Of a DNA stretch of 64,000 nt, positions 18,686 through 30,500 are shown one piece after another. This DNA is from Aphanomyces cochlioides (taxonomy: Eukaryota > Oomycota > Saprolegniomycetes > Saprolegniales > Verrucalvaceae). How positions within the stretch are numbered: position 1 is the stretch's first letter; each line of letters starts with the position of its first letter. A program made the translations under genes and the position numbers. The stretch spans positions 186,001 through 250,000 of the forward strand of contig JAHQRK010000034.1 of NCBI GenBank assembly GCA_019828595.1, in the 5' to 3' direction. The notes beneath the pieces were generated by a model. It saw only the letters and a list, made by a program, of their open reading frames with translations. It was not told the DNA's origin and searched no databases.

Positions 18686-21600
18686 ATGTCCAACGCCAAC
18701 AGCTGTTCCGAGCTCCGTGAGACCAACACTCACGGAGTCACCATCATTCCAGGTATTGTATCACCTCACCCACTTTCGTCGTCCAATCAGGATGGCGGAA
18801 GTGGTGTGAGTAATGTCTCTACACCTAACCCTAGGGCCGAAGTGGAGGTCGAGTTCGACCCCAACAGCGTCTCTGGAGACCAATCTGCGTCTCGCTCCCC
18901 CAGCGCTTCACCTGGTGCTCCACTCGCCGGAGTTCCAGGGGGGGTCAACCTCAGTGGGTCAGTGGTTGACCCCCAGACCACTGTCGTTAACTTGTCTAGC
19001 GAAGCCCTCACTCAGGAGGGCGAACCACTGGGGCCTTGTGCCTGTGGTGGCTGCTTCCCTGGACTCCAATTGGAGTCGATCCCCAGTGAAGGCGGCGAGA
19101 AAACGGGGTCCATGCCAGCCCTAGAGGCTACGAGGGCCCCCCCTGGGCACACCCTGCGGTTCTGTCTACTTCCCCCCAGGGGCCTCTTCGGAGGGGCGGG
19201 GGCGGTATCCCGATTTGGGTTCTCGCCGGAGCAATGGTGTACCCCAGTCACCGTGCTGCGGGGATGGCATGGATTCCCCTTCTACCCCTGTCACTGGGGG
19301 TCTGGCCCCGGCCTTTCTCGTGACCAATGGGACTGAGCCAGCAGCCACCAACCGCGTCGCCCCCTGTGCTGAGCCTCCTAGAACGGGAGAGGAAGAAGAA
19401 AAATCTCAAGAGGACGTGGATATGGTCTCTGGAGACGCCGAGGGGAAGGATTCTACTGAAACCGAGGCCTTAACCGACGAGGGAAATACTCAAATTCACT
19501 CGGAGGTGGATGGGTCAGGCGACATTAACGGCCAAGCGAAGCCGTGTGATACTCCTGGAGAAGTTATTCAAGAGGAACAATCGACAAACAATGACAATGA
19601 CCAGTCAAATCAAGACATTGTCGACAAATCCGTTGCTCAAGGAAATGGCGCTGTTGATCCTCCTACCGCGGCAGACAAAATACAAGGCGATCAAGAGCAA
19701 CAAAACGCTGAAAAGGCCAATCCATGGACGCAAAAGACTCCCGGCAAGGATTCAGCTTCGTCCAAGAAAGATTCCAAGCAAGGCAATGCCCCCAAAGGCG
19801 CGAAACATCGCAACACTGGTGCTCATGCTATTGCCGATGACGATATTGCGCGATGCGAGGCCATGGCGGACGCATTCTACAAAGACTCTGGTGACATGGA
19901 CGCCTTCATTGAAAACATTTTGCTCACCCCCCAGTCCCAAGTGTACGAGCTCACAGTCAAGTTGGGCGAAGCCTACAAGGACTGGTCCGAAAAAGTCATC
20001 TGCGATCAATTTGTCAAGGAAAATCCTGGTTCGTTATGGGGCTCCAAATTTCCGAACATTTTGATCCACAAGAAGAACCCACAGACCATTGTGATCTCAA
20101 GTTACAACTTGTCTACGTGCGTGGAAATGGGAGGCACAACGTTTCGACTTGGTGGCAAAGACTTCCTGGTTCCCAAGTACTCGCGTTATGGCAACAACTA
20201 CTACGTTACGTTCAACAAGGTCAGTCACCCTTCGATGGCCAAGGCAATTGTCAAGAAAATGGCTGCATTGACCAAGTCAGTGATAGCAGCATTCAACCCT
20301 ACTGCTGGTCAGAACATCAAGTCGCCGCATTTGAGAGTCATTTTCAAGTCGTCTGCACCTCCTGCAGTGCTGGTGCCAAAATCCGGCGACGCACTACGCG
20401 AAATCACCATTACGGATCCGTCGGGTCAGCCTTTTGTCGTCGTGTTTCAGCACAAGATCGCTGCTGAACAAGACATTGCCTCCGTCGATTGTTTCACGAC
20501 GTGCAGAGGCCAAGGCTGAAAAAGCGAAGGCAAAAGCGGCCAAGGCAGCGGCAAAATCTCCTCCGTCAGGAGAAAAAGAACCTGAACATGATGGAGACGA
20601 TCATGATCAAGACCCTGGAACAAATGCGGAAGGCAAGGCCGACTCAACTGAGGCATCTGAAGATGGTCAAGATGAACAACCACAGCCAACAGCTCCTTCT
20701 CATGGCTCTGATGTCGATATGTCTGGTGACAGCGATCCCCCTAACAACAATGGACAAGACAAACAACAAGAAGATGTGGAAATGTCTACCAACGAATCGC
20801 CCGCTCTTGCTCCACCAAGTGAGCAGCCCAAGAACTCGCTGGACCTTCAATTGGTAACGGGCTACCGGTCTGGACCAGCTCCAAAACGTACTTTGCCTTC
20901 GTCCCCACGTTTGGATCCCCTGCCGACATCCAACCGTTTTCATATCCTCGAAGAAGACGACGTGGAACTCTCGTTTGAAGACTTTGCAGTGCCTCGAATT
21001 ATATTGGAAGATTCAAGTGCGCCACGCCCGAAAAAGACCAAAGGCAAAGCGAAGAAACAACGACTTAACAAGTCTGCTGCAGCCCACCTCGAATTGGCGA
21101 AGAAGATCATTCGAGACAAGAAAGTCGAAGGCAGTATCACCGAATGTCAACGCATTTTGCGAGATGATCCTCAGCTCGTTGCACATGCTATGTACGCACA
21201 AGATGAAGACCTCAGTTTGTTTCAGTCACTTGTTGCAACCAAGACTATTGAGCGCAAGATGGCTTTGTTAAAAGCTCAAGGCAAGCCTCACAACTACAAA
21301 CATCACGTCAACTTCATGGCTCAATACAAGATTCACCCGTCAGAAATCTTGGAAGAATTGACCACGGACATACCAGAGATCAAGCGCATCCTCTTTGCAC
21401 TTGCTACGATTGACTTATTCCTCTCAAATCGGGCCCCAGACCTCTACACAAACTCGGAGGCACTGACTGTTCTATTGAACCAAGAAGCAACAAGATTGCC
21501 TGACACCAACTGCTTGACGGACTGGTCGCTGTTTGCTTTGATCGAAAACTTCAGCGACAATCTCGAGAAGTTCACTTTGCCGGCTCCCGTCTTGTCGGCC

Positions 21601-21720
21601 ATCTCGATGCTCAAAAGCATCACCAACAATTACCACATCGACGAGCTCTGCAGCAAAGCTCACCACTCCATGAACGCCGACGAAATTGATCCCCTCGATT
21701 TGGAGGACGATCAACTCTAA
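18686..21720 (+). pseudogene. ORF1 with two frameshifts, otherwise full length
   Basis: ATG at 18686. Frame 1 (low-complexity N-terminus) stops at 19336 after the TA deletion near 19143. Frame 2 covers the Glu/Asp-rich region and central domain and stops at 20519 because CT is missing in GCTGCT-GAACAAG near 20464. Frame 3 carries the A/K-rich helix (AEAKAEKAKAKAAKAAAK), a second acidic stretch and the helical C-terminal domain to the TAA at 21718-21720. No CCHC zinc knuckle is visible in ORF1. No intact protein can come from this copy unless there is frameshifting. Confidence 0.85.
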
Positions 21721-21795
21721 GGCTTCTATCCCCTGCTTCAATCCATTTCAACCTCCCCTCTGACCCCTCCATTCTACTCATTTTCATCTGTACTC
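21721..21795 (+). other. 75-nt pyrimidine-rich spacer between ORF1 and ORF2
   Basis: Runs from the ORF1 TAA to the ORF2 ATG, strongly C/T-rich (CCCCTGCTTC, CCTCCCCTCTGACCCCTCC). Near-identical at 337-411, 1561-1635, 27484-27558 and 47360-47434, and on the minus strand at 34445-34519, 40727-40801 and 53268-53342. It may support reinitiation or internal entry for ORF2; there is no direct evidence. Confidence 0.8.
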
Positions 21796-24700
21796 GTGAT
21801 GATTGACAACAACTTCTCCGATGTCCCAACTGAACTCGTGGACTGGGACCCACAAATCATCTCCCTCAACACCAATGGCTTCTCCAACAGTCATCGGTAC
21901 ATCCTCGACAAACTATCAAGTGTTCACGACGTTTCCTTTATCCAAGAAACCCGTTTCCGCACGCCAAGTCTCCACGACCGTGTTGCGTTCCATTGGCAAC
22001 GCATCACAAACCACGAAGGCTCTTTGTTCTTTGAAGAGCCTATTTACCCTGAAGTATCCACGTCGCCAGCCACTGGAGGTCTGGCTACGTTGATACATCC
22101 TCACTCTCCTTTGAAGAACGCCACTCAAGTCCCTCATGACAACCCAGTGCTTCGTGGTCGTTATCTACAAGTGCGATGTACTCTGGGTCCACTGACAGTC
22201 GTTCTCCACAATATCTATGCGCCGGCAGCCTTCCAAGAACGAGCAAGTTACTTCGAAGAATTGCCACGCGACTTTCCTCCACATGCGCTCCACATTGTTG
22301 GAGGAGATTTCAACTGCACTCTCAACAAAGATTTGGATTCGTTGAGACCCAGTACCTCCACCATGGCCGGCACCCTTCAACTGGAACAATGGATGCACAG
22401 TTTGTCTCTGGTGGATCTGTTTCGCCGTCAAAACCCCGTGGCACGAGCCTTCACAAGTCCCACACTCACCAACCGACTTGACTACATCTTTTGTTCGTCC
22501 ACCTTGGCGGGTCTTCGTCATTGGAAGGCGACGCACATGCCACACGTTCCACAGGCTGACCACGTGGCTTGTCGTATCATCACAAAGCGTCAAACATTGC
22601 GCCATGGCTCTGGATCATGGAAAGCTCCAACTTGGCTACTTCGTCTACCACGAGCGGCCGAGATTGTTCATGGATGTCTGGATCGATTTTTGGACAAGTC
22701 TCCAACATTCCACAATATCTCCAAGGCCTACGACATGCTGGTCAATGATATCCGCTCCCAACTCAAAGAATTCCATTCTCAACGATTGGAGAAACAACGT
22801 CTGCCGTTGAAGAAGTTAGCTGTCGAGATCGCTTCGCTTTTGCAAGTCCCCAACATGCGTCAAGATTCAGTGCTGGTGGATCGAGTGCGAGACCTTCAAA
22901 AGCAAATTCACGAGCTGCAAGATCGAGACAAGCAGTTTCGTCAAGACCAGGCGTTCCAACTTCATTTGTACAAAGCAGAGCGCTCGTCCAAGTTCCACTT
23001 CATGTCCCCTGTCCCTACCCCCTTGAAGAAGACAGTCTTCAAAGAGTTGGTGGATGTCAATGGAAATGTTGTCTCCAATCAACAAGGCATGTCTGACGTC
23101 CTGGTCGACTACTACAAGGACTTGTTTGCAGCTCCCGAGGTGCAGCGATCTGGAGACGAAGTGTCGTCATTTCTGACCCCATTGACTCGACACAAGCAAC
23201 TGCCAGAGCAAGCCCAGAAAGAGCTGTCGGCTCCCTTGCGCGCCAACGAGTTCTATCATGCTATTCGACACAGCAGTTCGAACTCAGCGCCAGGTCCCAA
23301 CGCTCTGCCATTCGAAGTCCTCAAACTTGCACCTCACAAGTGGTCGTTGGTATTGGAGCTGCTATTCACACACCAGCTCCATTCTCACCCTCGCTTGACT
23401 CCCATGCAACTTGTCAGTACGCTGGTGTTGCTGCACAAGAAAGGCCCCAAGTCACAAGCCAAGAACTATCGGCCCATTAGCCTACTCAACACGGATGTGA
23501 AAATCCTGACGAGTATTCTGGCTTATCGACTCCAGCGCCACATTCGACACATCATCCACCCGGACCAGCAAGGCTTTATCCGTCGAAGCAATATCCAAAC
23601 CAATATTGCACGACTGGATGACATGCTGCACCACATCAAACTACACAGTCCGTCCTCGATGGTGGCACTGCTTGACTTTGAGAAAGCTTTTGATCGCGTG
23701 GACCACGCGTACTTGCTCCGCGTCCTCCGTCACTATGGCTTTCCCGAAACCTTTGTTGACATGGTTCGCGTACTGTACTCGGGCCGCAAGTCTCGCATCT
23801 TGGTGAACGGCTTCTTGTCCAAGCCAGTTCACATCTCACGCGGTGTGTTGCAAGGTGATCCACTGTCGCCACTTCTGTTTGTGATCGCTTTGGAACCGAT
23901 GTGCCAACTCCTACGGCAACACTCCAACTATGGCATCAAGTGTGGGGATCGCTACCACACTGGGAGTTACTTTGCCGACGACTCGCAACTCTATGCGGCA
24001 AATGAGACGTGCCTCCACCGGCAGCTTGCATTGGTTCAAACCTTTTGCGACAAGTCTGGTTTCCGACTCAACGTAGACAAGACCCAAATTCTGACCTACA
24101 GCCAGTTGAATGGGAACCTTGCCTCACTACAAGTTACTTCCGACAGTCCCGTGAAGGCTCTTGGTATCTTGGTTGCGCCCAATCTTTCTCCATTGGCACG
24201 TTTCAATTACGTGTTTGAGAAGTTTGTGGCTCGCTTGTCTTTGTGGCTCTACAAGGCTCGAACCATGGCCGGAAAAGTCACTATCCTGCACAGCATATGT
24301 CTGCCTGTGTTATGGTACCAACTGGCTTTTGTCCCTGCCGACAAAGACCTGGCCAAAAAGATCGACAAGGCCATGCTTCAATTTATGCATGGTGAAGAAA
24401 TCAACCCATCCTCCTCTGTCCATGGCCTCCGTTTGATCAAAAAGGAGATCCTATTCATGCCGAAGAAGTCCGGTGGCTTAGGCCTGCACCATGCACTTGC
24501 TTTATGGCAACAACACAACCGCTCTGTCATGATCAGATGCATTCAAGCCATCACCACCCCACCCCGCAAGTCTGCCATGTCCGCCTGGATTACGCCGGGC
24601 TATACTCTCCTCGAGAAGGCTTTTCATCCATGGGGTTCCCCCCGAGATCTCCTCTTGGCAAATGGCTCTTCTGCATTCATCAGACAACTGTACAAGAATC

Positions 24701-25854
24701 CCAATATCACTCCAATGTGGAAAGCCTTATTGAGTAGCTGGTTTGAATCCCGCTGGACTCCGTACGGCTGTCCAAATCACATCTCATCTTTGGATATTCC
24801 CCTTTGGCACAACTCGTATCTGCCTGGACTCGAAGACCTATACGATCAGTGCTCTACATCGACGCAAGACCAAGCCAATGTATTGGCTTCGCTTCACATC
24901 ACGAAGTTGTCGCATTTGTTGACTCCGTGTCAGCGAGTTTGGCCAGCTTCGATCTTGTTCGACAAAATCAACCGTGCCTGCCGCCAAGCCAATTTTGTCC
25001 CTCCAACGAAACAATGGATCTCAATCTTGGTGACCAAGTTATCACGATTGTTTGAGATTGTTTCTGAAGAGGATGCTCCCGTGTTCCACTTGCCGACGCC
25101 AAGCTCTGAATGGATGGAATGGCACTGGATGATTCACCCTGACTCGAGTCCGATCTTGTTGGCGCTTGCGACTTCGAAATCGGCTAAGATCAGAGCTTCT
25201 CCAGCTGTCAGCTCGTCCATTCTTCCTACCAAGCATCTCAACCTGCCATCCAACTTTTACGAAGACCCCAAGCGCCTTACCCAACTTGCCGCCTTCCTCC
25301 AACCCGACCACATTCTCCCTCGATATGGAGAGTTCATTTTCAAGACCCTTCTCCGCGCCAACGCCATGCAATATCTGTTTCAGTACCAAGACCCCAAGCC
25401 GACGTGTGTCTTCTGTCGTGTCAATGAGACGTACGAGCATTTCCTGTTCTCTTGTGGATATGGTCAATCTGTTTGGTATTCCTTCAAGACAATCCAGCGA
25501 CTGCTCGAGTGTTCCTTTCCGTCCACGTGTCTGGAAATGTTCTACGAGACGCCCAAGCCGTCCGATGGATACTACATCCGTGGCTATCTGAAGATCTGGC
25601 CGATTGTCCGAGCCTGCGTGTATTATCAAATATGGCTCCAACGTGCCGATCGCACCTTTCGACCCGACCTCACAGCGAAGAGTCCGATGGAAGTTGCCAT
25701 TCATGCTGCCTCTTTGATCAAGCTACATCTACAACAGCTCCTGGTTGATCTCCCTCTCAAGAAGGGATACACCAAGGTATTCAATGTGCTCAAGCATCTA
25801 TCTTCGGACCCCTGGTTACGTCAACACGCCATTCCTGACAGTGTCGTTTCATGA
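21796..25854 (+). CDS. LINE ORF2: APE endonuclease + RT, intact, 1,352 aa
   Basis: Uninterrupted from ATG to TGA with all endonuclease residues (N25, E51, D171, N173, D229, D255-H256), the RT motifs (D627; YFADD at 726-730) and the CCHC finger (C1204, C1207, H1215, C1220). It carries the group markers FQERAS, CRIITKRQ, HRQLALV and CDKSG that separate most right-hand copies from those at 1-13.8 kb, plus a private I in SSLDIPLW. Its own ORF1 is broken, so it would need ORF1 protein from another copy. Confidence 0.95.
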   Translation: MMIDNNFSDVPTELVDWDPQIISLNTNGFSNSHRYILDKLSSVHDVSFIQETRFRTPSLHDRVAFHWQRITNHEGSLFFEEPIYPEVSTSPATGGLATLIHPHSPLKNATQVPHDNPVLRGRYLQVRCTLGPLTVVLHNIYAPAAFQERASYFEELPRDFPPHALHIVGGDFNCTLNKDLDSLRPSTSTMAGTLQLEQWMHSLSLVDLFRRQNPVARAFTSPTLTNRLDYIFCSSTLAGLRHWKATHMPHVPQADHVACRIITKRQTLRHGSGSWKAPTWLLRLPRAAEIVHGCLDRFLDKSPTFHNISKAYDMLVNDIRSQLKEFHSQRLEKQRLPLKKLAVEIASLLQVPNMRQDSVLVDRVRDLQKQIHELQDRDKQFRQDQAFQLHLYKAERSSKFHFMSPVPTPLKKTVFKELVDVNGNVVSNQQGMSDVLVDYYKDLFAAPEVQRSGDEVSSFLTPLTRHKQLPEQAQKELSAPLRANEFYHAIRHSSSNSAPGPNALPFEVLKLAPHKWSLVLELLFTHQLHSHPRLTPMQLVSTLVLLHKKGPKSQAKNYRPISLLNTDVKILTSILAYRLQRHIRHIIHPDQQGFIRRSNIQTNIARLDDMLHHIKLHSPSSMVALLDFEKAFDRVDHAYLLRVLRHYGFPETFVDMVRVLYSGRKSRILVNGFLSKPVHISRGVLQGDPLSPLLFVIALEPMCQLLRQHSNYGIKCGDRYHTGSYFADDSQLYAANETCLHRQLALVQTFCDKSGFRLNVDKTQILTYSQLNGNLASLQVTSDSPVKALGILVAPNLSPLARFNYVFEKFVARLSLWLYKARTMAGKVTILHSICLPVLWYQLAFVPADKDLAKKIDKAMLQFMHGEEINPSSSVHGLRLIKKEILFMPKKSGGLGLHHALALWQQHNRSVMIRCIQAITTPPRKSAMSAWITPGYTLLEKAFHPWGSPRDLLLANGSSAFIRQLYKNPNITPMWKALLSSWFESRWTPYGCPNHISSLDIPLWHNSYLPGLEDLYDQCSTSTQDQANVLASLHITKLSHLLTPCQRVWPASILFDKINRACRQANFVPPTKQWISILVTKLSRLFEIVSEEDAPVFHLPTPSSEWMEWHWMIHPDSSPILLALATSKSAKIRASPAVSSSILPTKHLNLPSNFYEDPKRLTQLAAFLQPDHILPRYGEFIFKTLLRANAMQYLFQYQDPKPTCVFCRVNETYEHFLFSCGYGQSVWYSFKTIQRLLECSFPSTCLEMFYETPKPSDGYYIRGYLKIWPIVRACVYYQIWLQRADRTFRPDLTAKSPMEVAIHAASLIKLHLQQLLVDLPLKKGYTKVFNVLKHLSSDPWLRQHAIPDSVVS

Positions 25855-25999
25855 GTGAGCTGACGGCTCACCACTTCATCTCCTGTTCAATGACCACTTT
25901 GCCATATTCTGTTTTCCAAGTTCTATTTATACAGTACGAGGCAAATTAGTAAGTCATTAGGGCCTTTGCTCAAAAATAAGGTTAATACAACTCATTTAA
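25855..25999 (+). other. Element 3'UTR, 145 nt, hairpin with one bulged base
   Basis: One T is missing in CTCAC(T)CACTT, which leaves a bulged A in the stop-codon hairpin. The same deletion marks the 3'UTRs at 45731-45875 and 57507-57651, which also share the downstream flank, so all three come from one insertion event. Ends CATTTAA. Confidence 0.9.
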
Positions 26000-26014
26000 C
26001 CAAGGCAATTGTCA
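26000..26014 (+). repeat. TSD, right copy: CCAAGGCAATTGTCA
   Basis: Directly follows the 3' terminus at 25999 and repeats 17142-17156. ORF1 resumes here in the reading frame it had before the interruption. Confidence 0.9.
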
Positions 26015-27483
26015 AGAAAATGGCTGCATTGACCAAGTCAGTGATAGCAGCATTCAACCCTACTGCTGGTCAGAACATCAAGTCGCCGCATTTGAGAGTC
26101 ATTTTCAAGTCGTCTGCGCCTCCTGCAGTGCTGGTGCCAAAATCCGGCGACGCACTACGCGAAATCACCATTACGGATCCGTCGGGTCAGCCTTTTGTCG
26201 TCGTGTTTCAGCACAAGATCGCTGCTCTGAACAAGACATTGCCTCCGTCGATTGTTTCACGACGTGCAGAGGCCAAGGCTGAAAAAGCGAAGGCAAAAGC
26301 GGCCAAGGCAGCGGCAAAATCTCCTCCGTCAGGAGAAAAAGAACCTGAACATGATGGAGACGATCATGATCAAGACCCTGGAACAAATGCGGAAGGCAAG
26401 GCCGACTCAACTGAGGCATCTGAAGATGGTCAAGATGAACAACCACAGCCAACAGCTCCTTCTCATGGCTCTGATGTCGATATGTCTGGTGACAGCGATC
26501 CCCCTAACAACAATGGACAAGACAAACAACAAGAAGATGTGGAAATGTCTACCAACGAATCGCCCGCTCTTGCTCCACCAAGTGAGCAGCCCAAGAACTC
26601 GCTGGACCTTCAATTGGTAACGGGCTACCGGTCTGGACCAGCTCCAAAACGTACTTTGCCTTCGTCCCCACGTTTGGATCCCCTGCCGACATCCAACCGT
26701 TTTCATATCCTCGAAGATGACGACGTGGAACTCTCGTTTGAAGACTTTGCAGTGCCTCGAATTGTATTGGAAGATTCAAGTGCGCCACGCCCGAAAAAGA
26801 CCAAAGGCAAAGCGAAGAAACAACGACTTAGCAAGTCTGCTGCAGCCCACCTCGAATTGGCGAAGAAGATCATTCGAGACAAGAAAGTCGAAGGCAGTAT
26901 CACCGAATGTCAACGCATTTTGCGAGATGATCCTCAGCTCGTTTCACATGCTATGTACGCACAAGATGAAGACCTCAGTTTGTTTCAGTCACTTGTTGCA
27001 ACCAAGACTATTGAGCGCAAGATGGCTTTGTTAAAAGCTCAAGGCAAGCCTCACAACTACAAACATCACGTCAACTTCATGGCTCAATACAAGATTCACC
27101 CGTCAGAAATCTTGGAAGAATTGACCACGGACATACCAGAGATCAAGCGCATCCTCTTTGCACTTGCTACGATTGACTTATTCCTCTCAAATCGGGCCCC
27201 AGACCTCTACACAAACTCGGAGGCACTGACTGTTCTATTGAACCAAGAAGCAACAAGATTGCCTGACACCAACTGCTTGACGGACTGGTCGCTGTTTGCT
27301 TTGATCGAAAACTTCAGCGACAATCTCGAGAAGTTCACTTTGCCGGCTCCCGTCTTGTCGGCCATCTCGATGCTCAAAAGCATCACCAACAATTACCACA
27401 TCGACGAGCTCTGCAGCAAAGCTCACCACTCCATGAACGCCGACGAAATTGATCCCCTCGATTTGGAGGACGATCAACTCTAA
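26002..27483 (+). pseudogene. ORF1 C-terminal half (residues ~520-1012)
   Basis: Resumes ORF1 at KAIVKKMAALTKS after the insertion and stays open through the A/K-rich helix, the acidic segment and the helical C-terminal domain to TAA at 27481-27483. The frame also stays open upstream into the preceding 3'UTR (NTTHLTKAIV), but with no ATG start. It has DDDVEL where most copies have EEDDVEL, and S for N in QRLSKS. It is the second half of the ORF1 interrupted at 17156. Confidence 0.9.
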
Positions 27484-27558
27484 GGCTTCTATCCCCTGCT
27501 TCAATCCATTTCAACCTCCCCTCTGACCCCTCCATTCTACTCATTTTCATCTGTACTC

Positions 27559-30500
27559 GTGATGATTGACAACAACTTCTCCGATGTCCCAACTGAACTC
27601 GTGGACTGGGACCCACAAATCATCTCCCTCAACACCAATGGCTTCTCCAACAGTCATCGGTACATCCTCGACAAACTATCAAGTGTTCACGACGTTTCCT
27701 TTATCCAAGAAACCCGTTTCCGCACGCCAAGTCTCCACGACCGTGTTGCGTTCCATTGGCAACGCATCACAAACCACGAAGGCTCTTTGTTCTTTGAAGA
27801 GCCTATTTACCCTGAAGTATCCACGTCGCCAGCCACTGGAGGTCTGGCTACGTTGATACATCCTCACTGTCCTTTGAAGAACGCCACTCAAGTCCCTCAT
27901 GACAACCCTGTGCTTCGTGGTCGTTATCTACAAGTGCGATGTACTCTGGGTCCACTGACAGTCGTTCTCCACAATATCTATGCGCCGGCAGCCTTCCAAG
28001 AACGAGCAAGTTACTTCGAAGAATTGCCACGCGACTTTCCTCCACATGCGCTCCACATTGTTGGAGGAGATTTCAACTGCACTCTCAACAAAGATTTGGA
28101 TTCGTTGAGACCCAGTACCTCCACCATGGCCGGCACCCTTCAACTGGAACAATGGATGCACAGTTTGTCTCTGGTGGATCTGTTTCGCCGTCAAAACCCC
28201 GTGGCACGAGCCTTCACAAGTCCCACACTCACCAACCGACTTGACTACATCTTTTGTTCGTCCACCTTGGCGGGTCTTCGTCATTGGAAGGCGACGCACA
28301 TGCCACACGTTCCACAGGCTGACCACGTGGCTTGTCGTATCATCACAAAGCGTCAAACATTGCGCCATGGCTCTGGATCATGGAAAGCTCCAACTTGGCT
28401 ACTTCGTCTACCACGAGCGGCCGAGATTGTTCATGGATGTCTGGATCGATTTTTGGACAAGTCTCCAACATTCCACAATATCTCCAAGGCCTACGACATG
28501 CTGGTCAATGATATCCGCTCCCAACTCAAAGAATTCCATTCTCAACGATTGGAGAAACAACGTCTGCCGTTGAAGAAGTTAGCTGTCGAGATCGCTTCGC
28601 TTTTGCAAGTCCCCAACATGCGTCAAGATTCAGTGCTGGTGGATCGAGTGCGAGACCTTCAAAAGCAAATTCACGAGCTGCAAGATCGAGACAAGCAGTT
28701 TCGTCAAGACCAGGCGTTCCAACTTCATTTGTACAAAGCAGAGCGCTCGTCCAAGTTCCACTTCATGTCCCCTGTCCCTACCCCCTTGAAGAAGACAGTC
28801 TTCAAAGAGTTGGTGGATGTCAATGGAAATGTTGTCTCCAATCAACAAGGCATGTCTGACGTCCTGGTCGACTACTACAAGGACTTGTTTGCAGCTCCCG
28901 AGGTGCAGCGATCTGGAGACGAAGTGTCGTCATTTCTGACCCCATTGACTCGACACAAGCAACTGCCAGAGCAAGCCCAGAAAGAGCTGTCGGCTCCCTT
29001 GCGCGCCAACGAGTTCTATCATGCTATTCGACACAGCAGTTCGAACTCAGCGCCAGGTCCCAACGCTCTGCCATTCGAAGTCCTCAAACTTGCACCTCAC
29101 AAGTGGTCGTTGGTATTGGAGCTGCTATTCACACACCAGCTCCATTCTCACCCTCGCTTGACTCCCATGCAACTTGTCAGTACGCTGGTGTTGCTGCACA
29201 AGAAAGGCCCCAAGTCACAAGCCAAGAACTATCGGCCCATTAGCCTACTCAACACGGATGTGAAAATCCTGACGAGTATTCTGGCTTATCGACTCCAGCG
29301 CCACATTCGACACATCATCCACCCGGACCAGCAAGGCTTTATCCGTCGAAGCAATATCCAAACCAATATTGCACGACTGGATGACATGCTGCACCACATC
29401 AAACTACACAGTCCGTCCTCGATGGTGGCACTGCTTGACTTTGAGAAAGCTTTTGATCGCGTGGACCACGCGTACTTGCTCCGCGTCCTCCGTCACTATG
29501 GCTTTCCCGAAACCTTTGTTGACATGGTTCGCGTACTGTACTCGGGCCGCAAGTCTCGCATCTTGGTGAACGGCTTCTTGTCCAAGCCAGTTCACATCTC
29601 ACGCGGTGTGTTGCAAGGTGATCCACTGTCGCCACTTCTGTTTGTGATCGCTTTGGAACCGATGTGCCAACTCCTACGGCAACACTCCAACTATGGCATC
29701 AAGTGTGGGGATCGCTACCACACTGGGAGTTACTTTGCCGACGACTCGCAACTCTATGCGGCAAATGAGACGTGCCTCCACCGGCAGCTTGCATTGGTTC
29801 AAACCTTTTGCGACAAGTCTGGTTTCCGACTCAACGTAGACAAGACCCAAATTCTGACCTACAGCCAGTTGAATGGGAACCTTGCCTCACTACAAGTTAC
29901 TTCCGACAGTCCCGTGAAGGCTCTTGGTATCTTGGTTGCGCCCAATCTTTCTCCATTGGCACGTTTCAATTACGTGTTTGAGAAGTTTGTGGCTCGCTTG
30001 TCTTTGTGGCTCTACAAGGCTCGAACCATGGCCGGAAAAGTCACTATCCTGCAAAGCATATGTCTGCCTGTGTTATGGTACCAACTGGCTTTTGTCCCTG
30101 CCGACAAAGACCTGGCCAAAAAGATCGACAAGGCCATGCTTCAATTTATGCATGGTGAAGAAATCAACCCATCCTCCTCTGTCCATGGCCTCCGTTTGAT
30201 CAAAAAGGAGATCCTATTCATGCCGAAGAAGTCCGGTGGCTTAGGCCTGCACCATGCACTTGCTTTATGGCAACAACACAACCGCTCTGTCATGATCAGA
30301 TGCATTCAAGCCATCACCACCCCACCCCGCAAGTCTGCCATGTCTGCCTGGATTACGCCGGGCTATACTCTCCTCGAGAAGGCTTTTCATCCATGGGGTT
30401 CCCCCCGAGATCTCCTCTTGGCAAATGGCTCTTCTGCATTCATCAGACAACTGTACAAGAATCCCAATATCACTCCAATGTGGAAAGCCTTATTGAGTAG

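Larger units (their letters stand above)
18626..25999 (+). mobile_element. LINE copy, 5' terminus to 3' terminus, 7,374 bp
   Basis: Full-length by its ends: 5' terminus CTTCCGAATTTG and 3' terminus CATTTAA. ORF1 is broken by two 2-nt deletions and ORF2 is intact. The 3' flank (CCAAGGCAATTGTCA) matches the 5' flank of the copy at 17157, not the 5' flank at 18626 (ACAGACCATTGTGA), which indicates a hybrid of two nested insertions. Confidence 0.85.
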
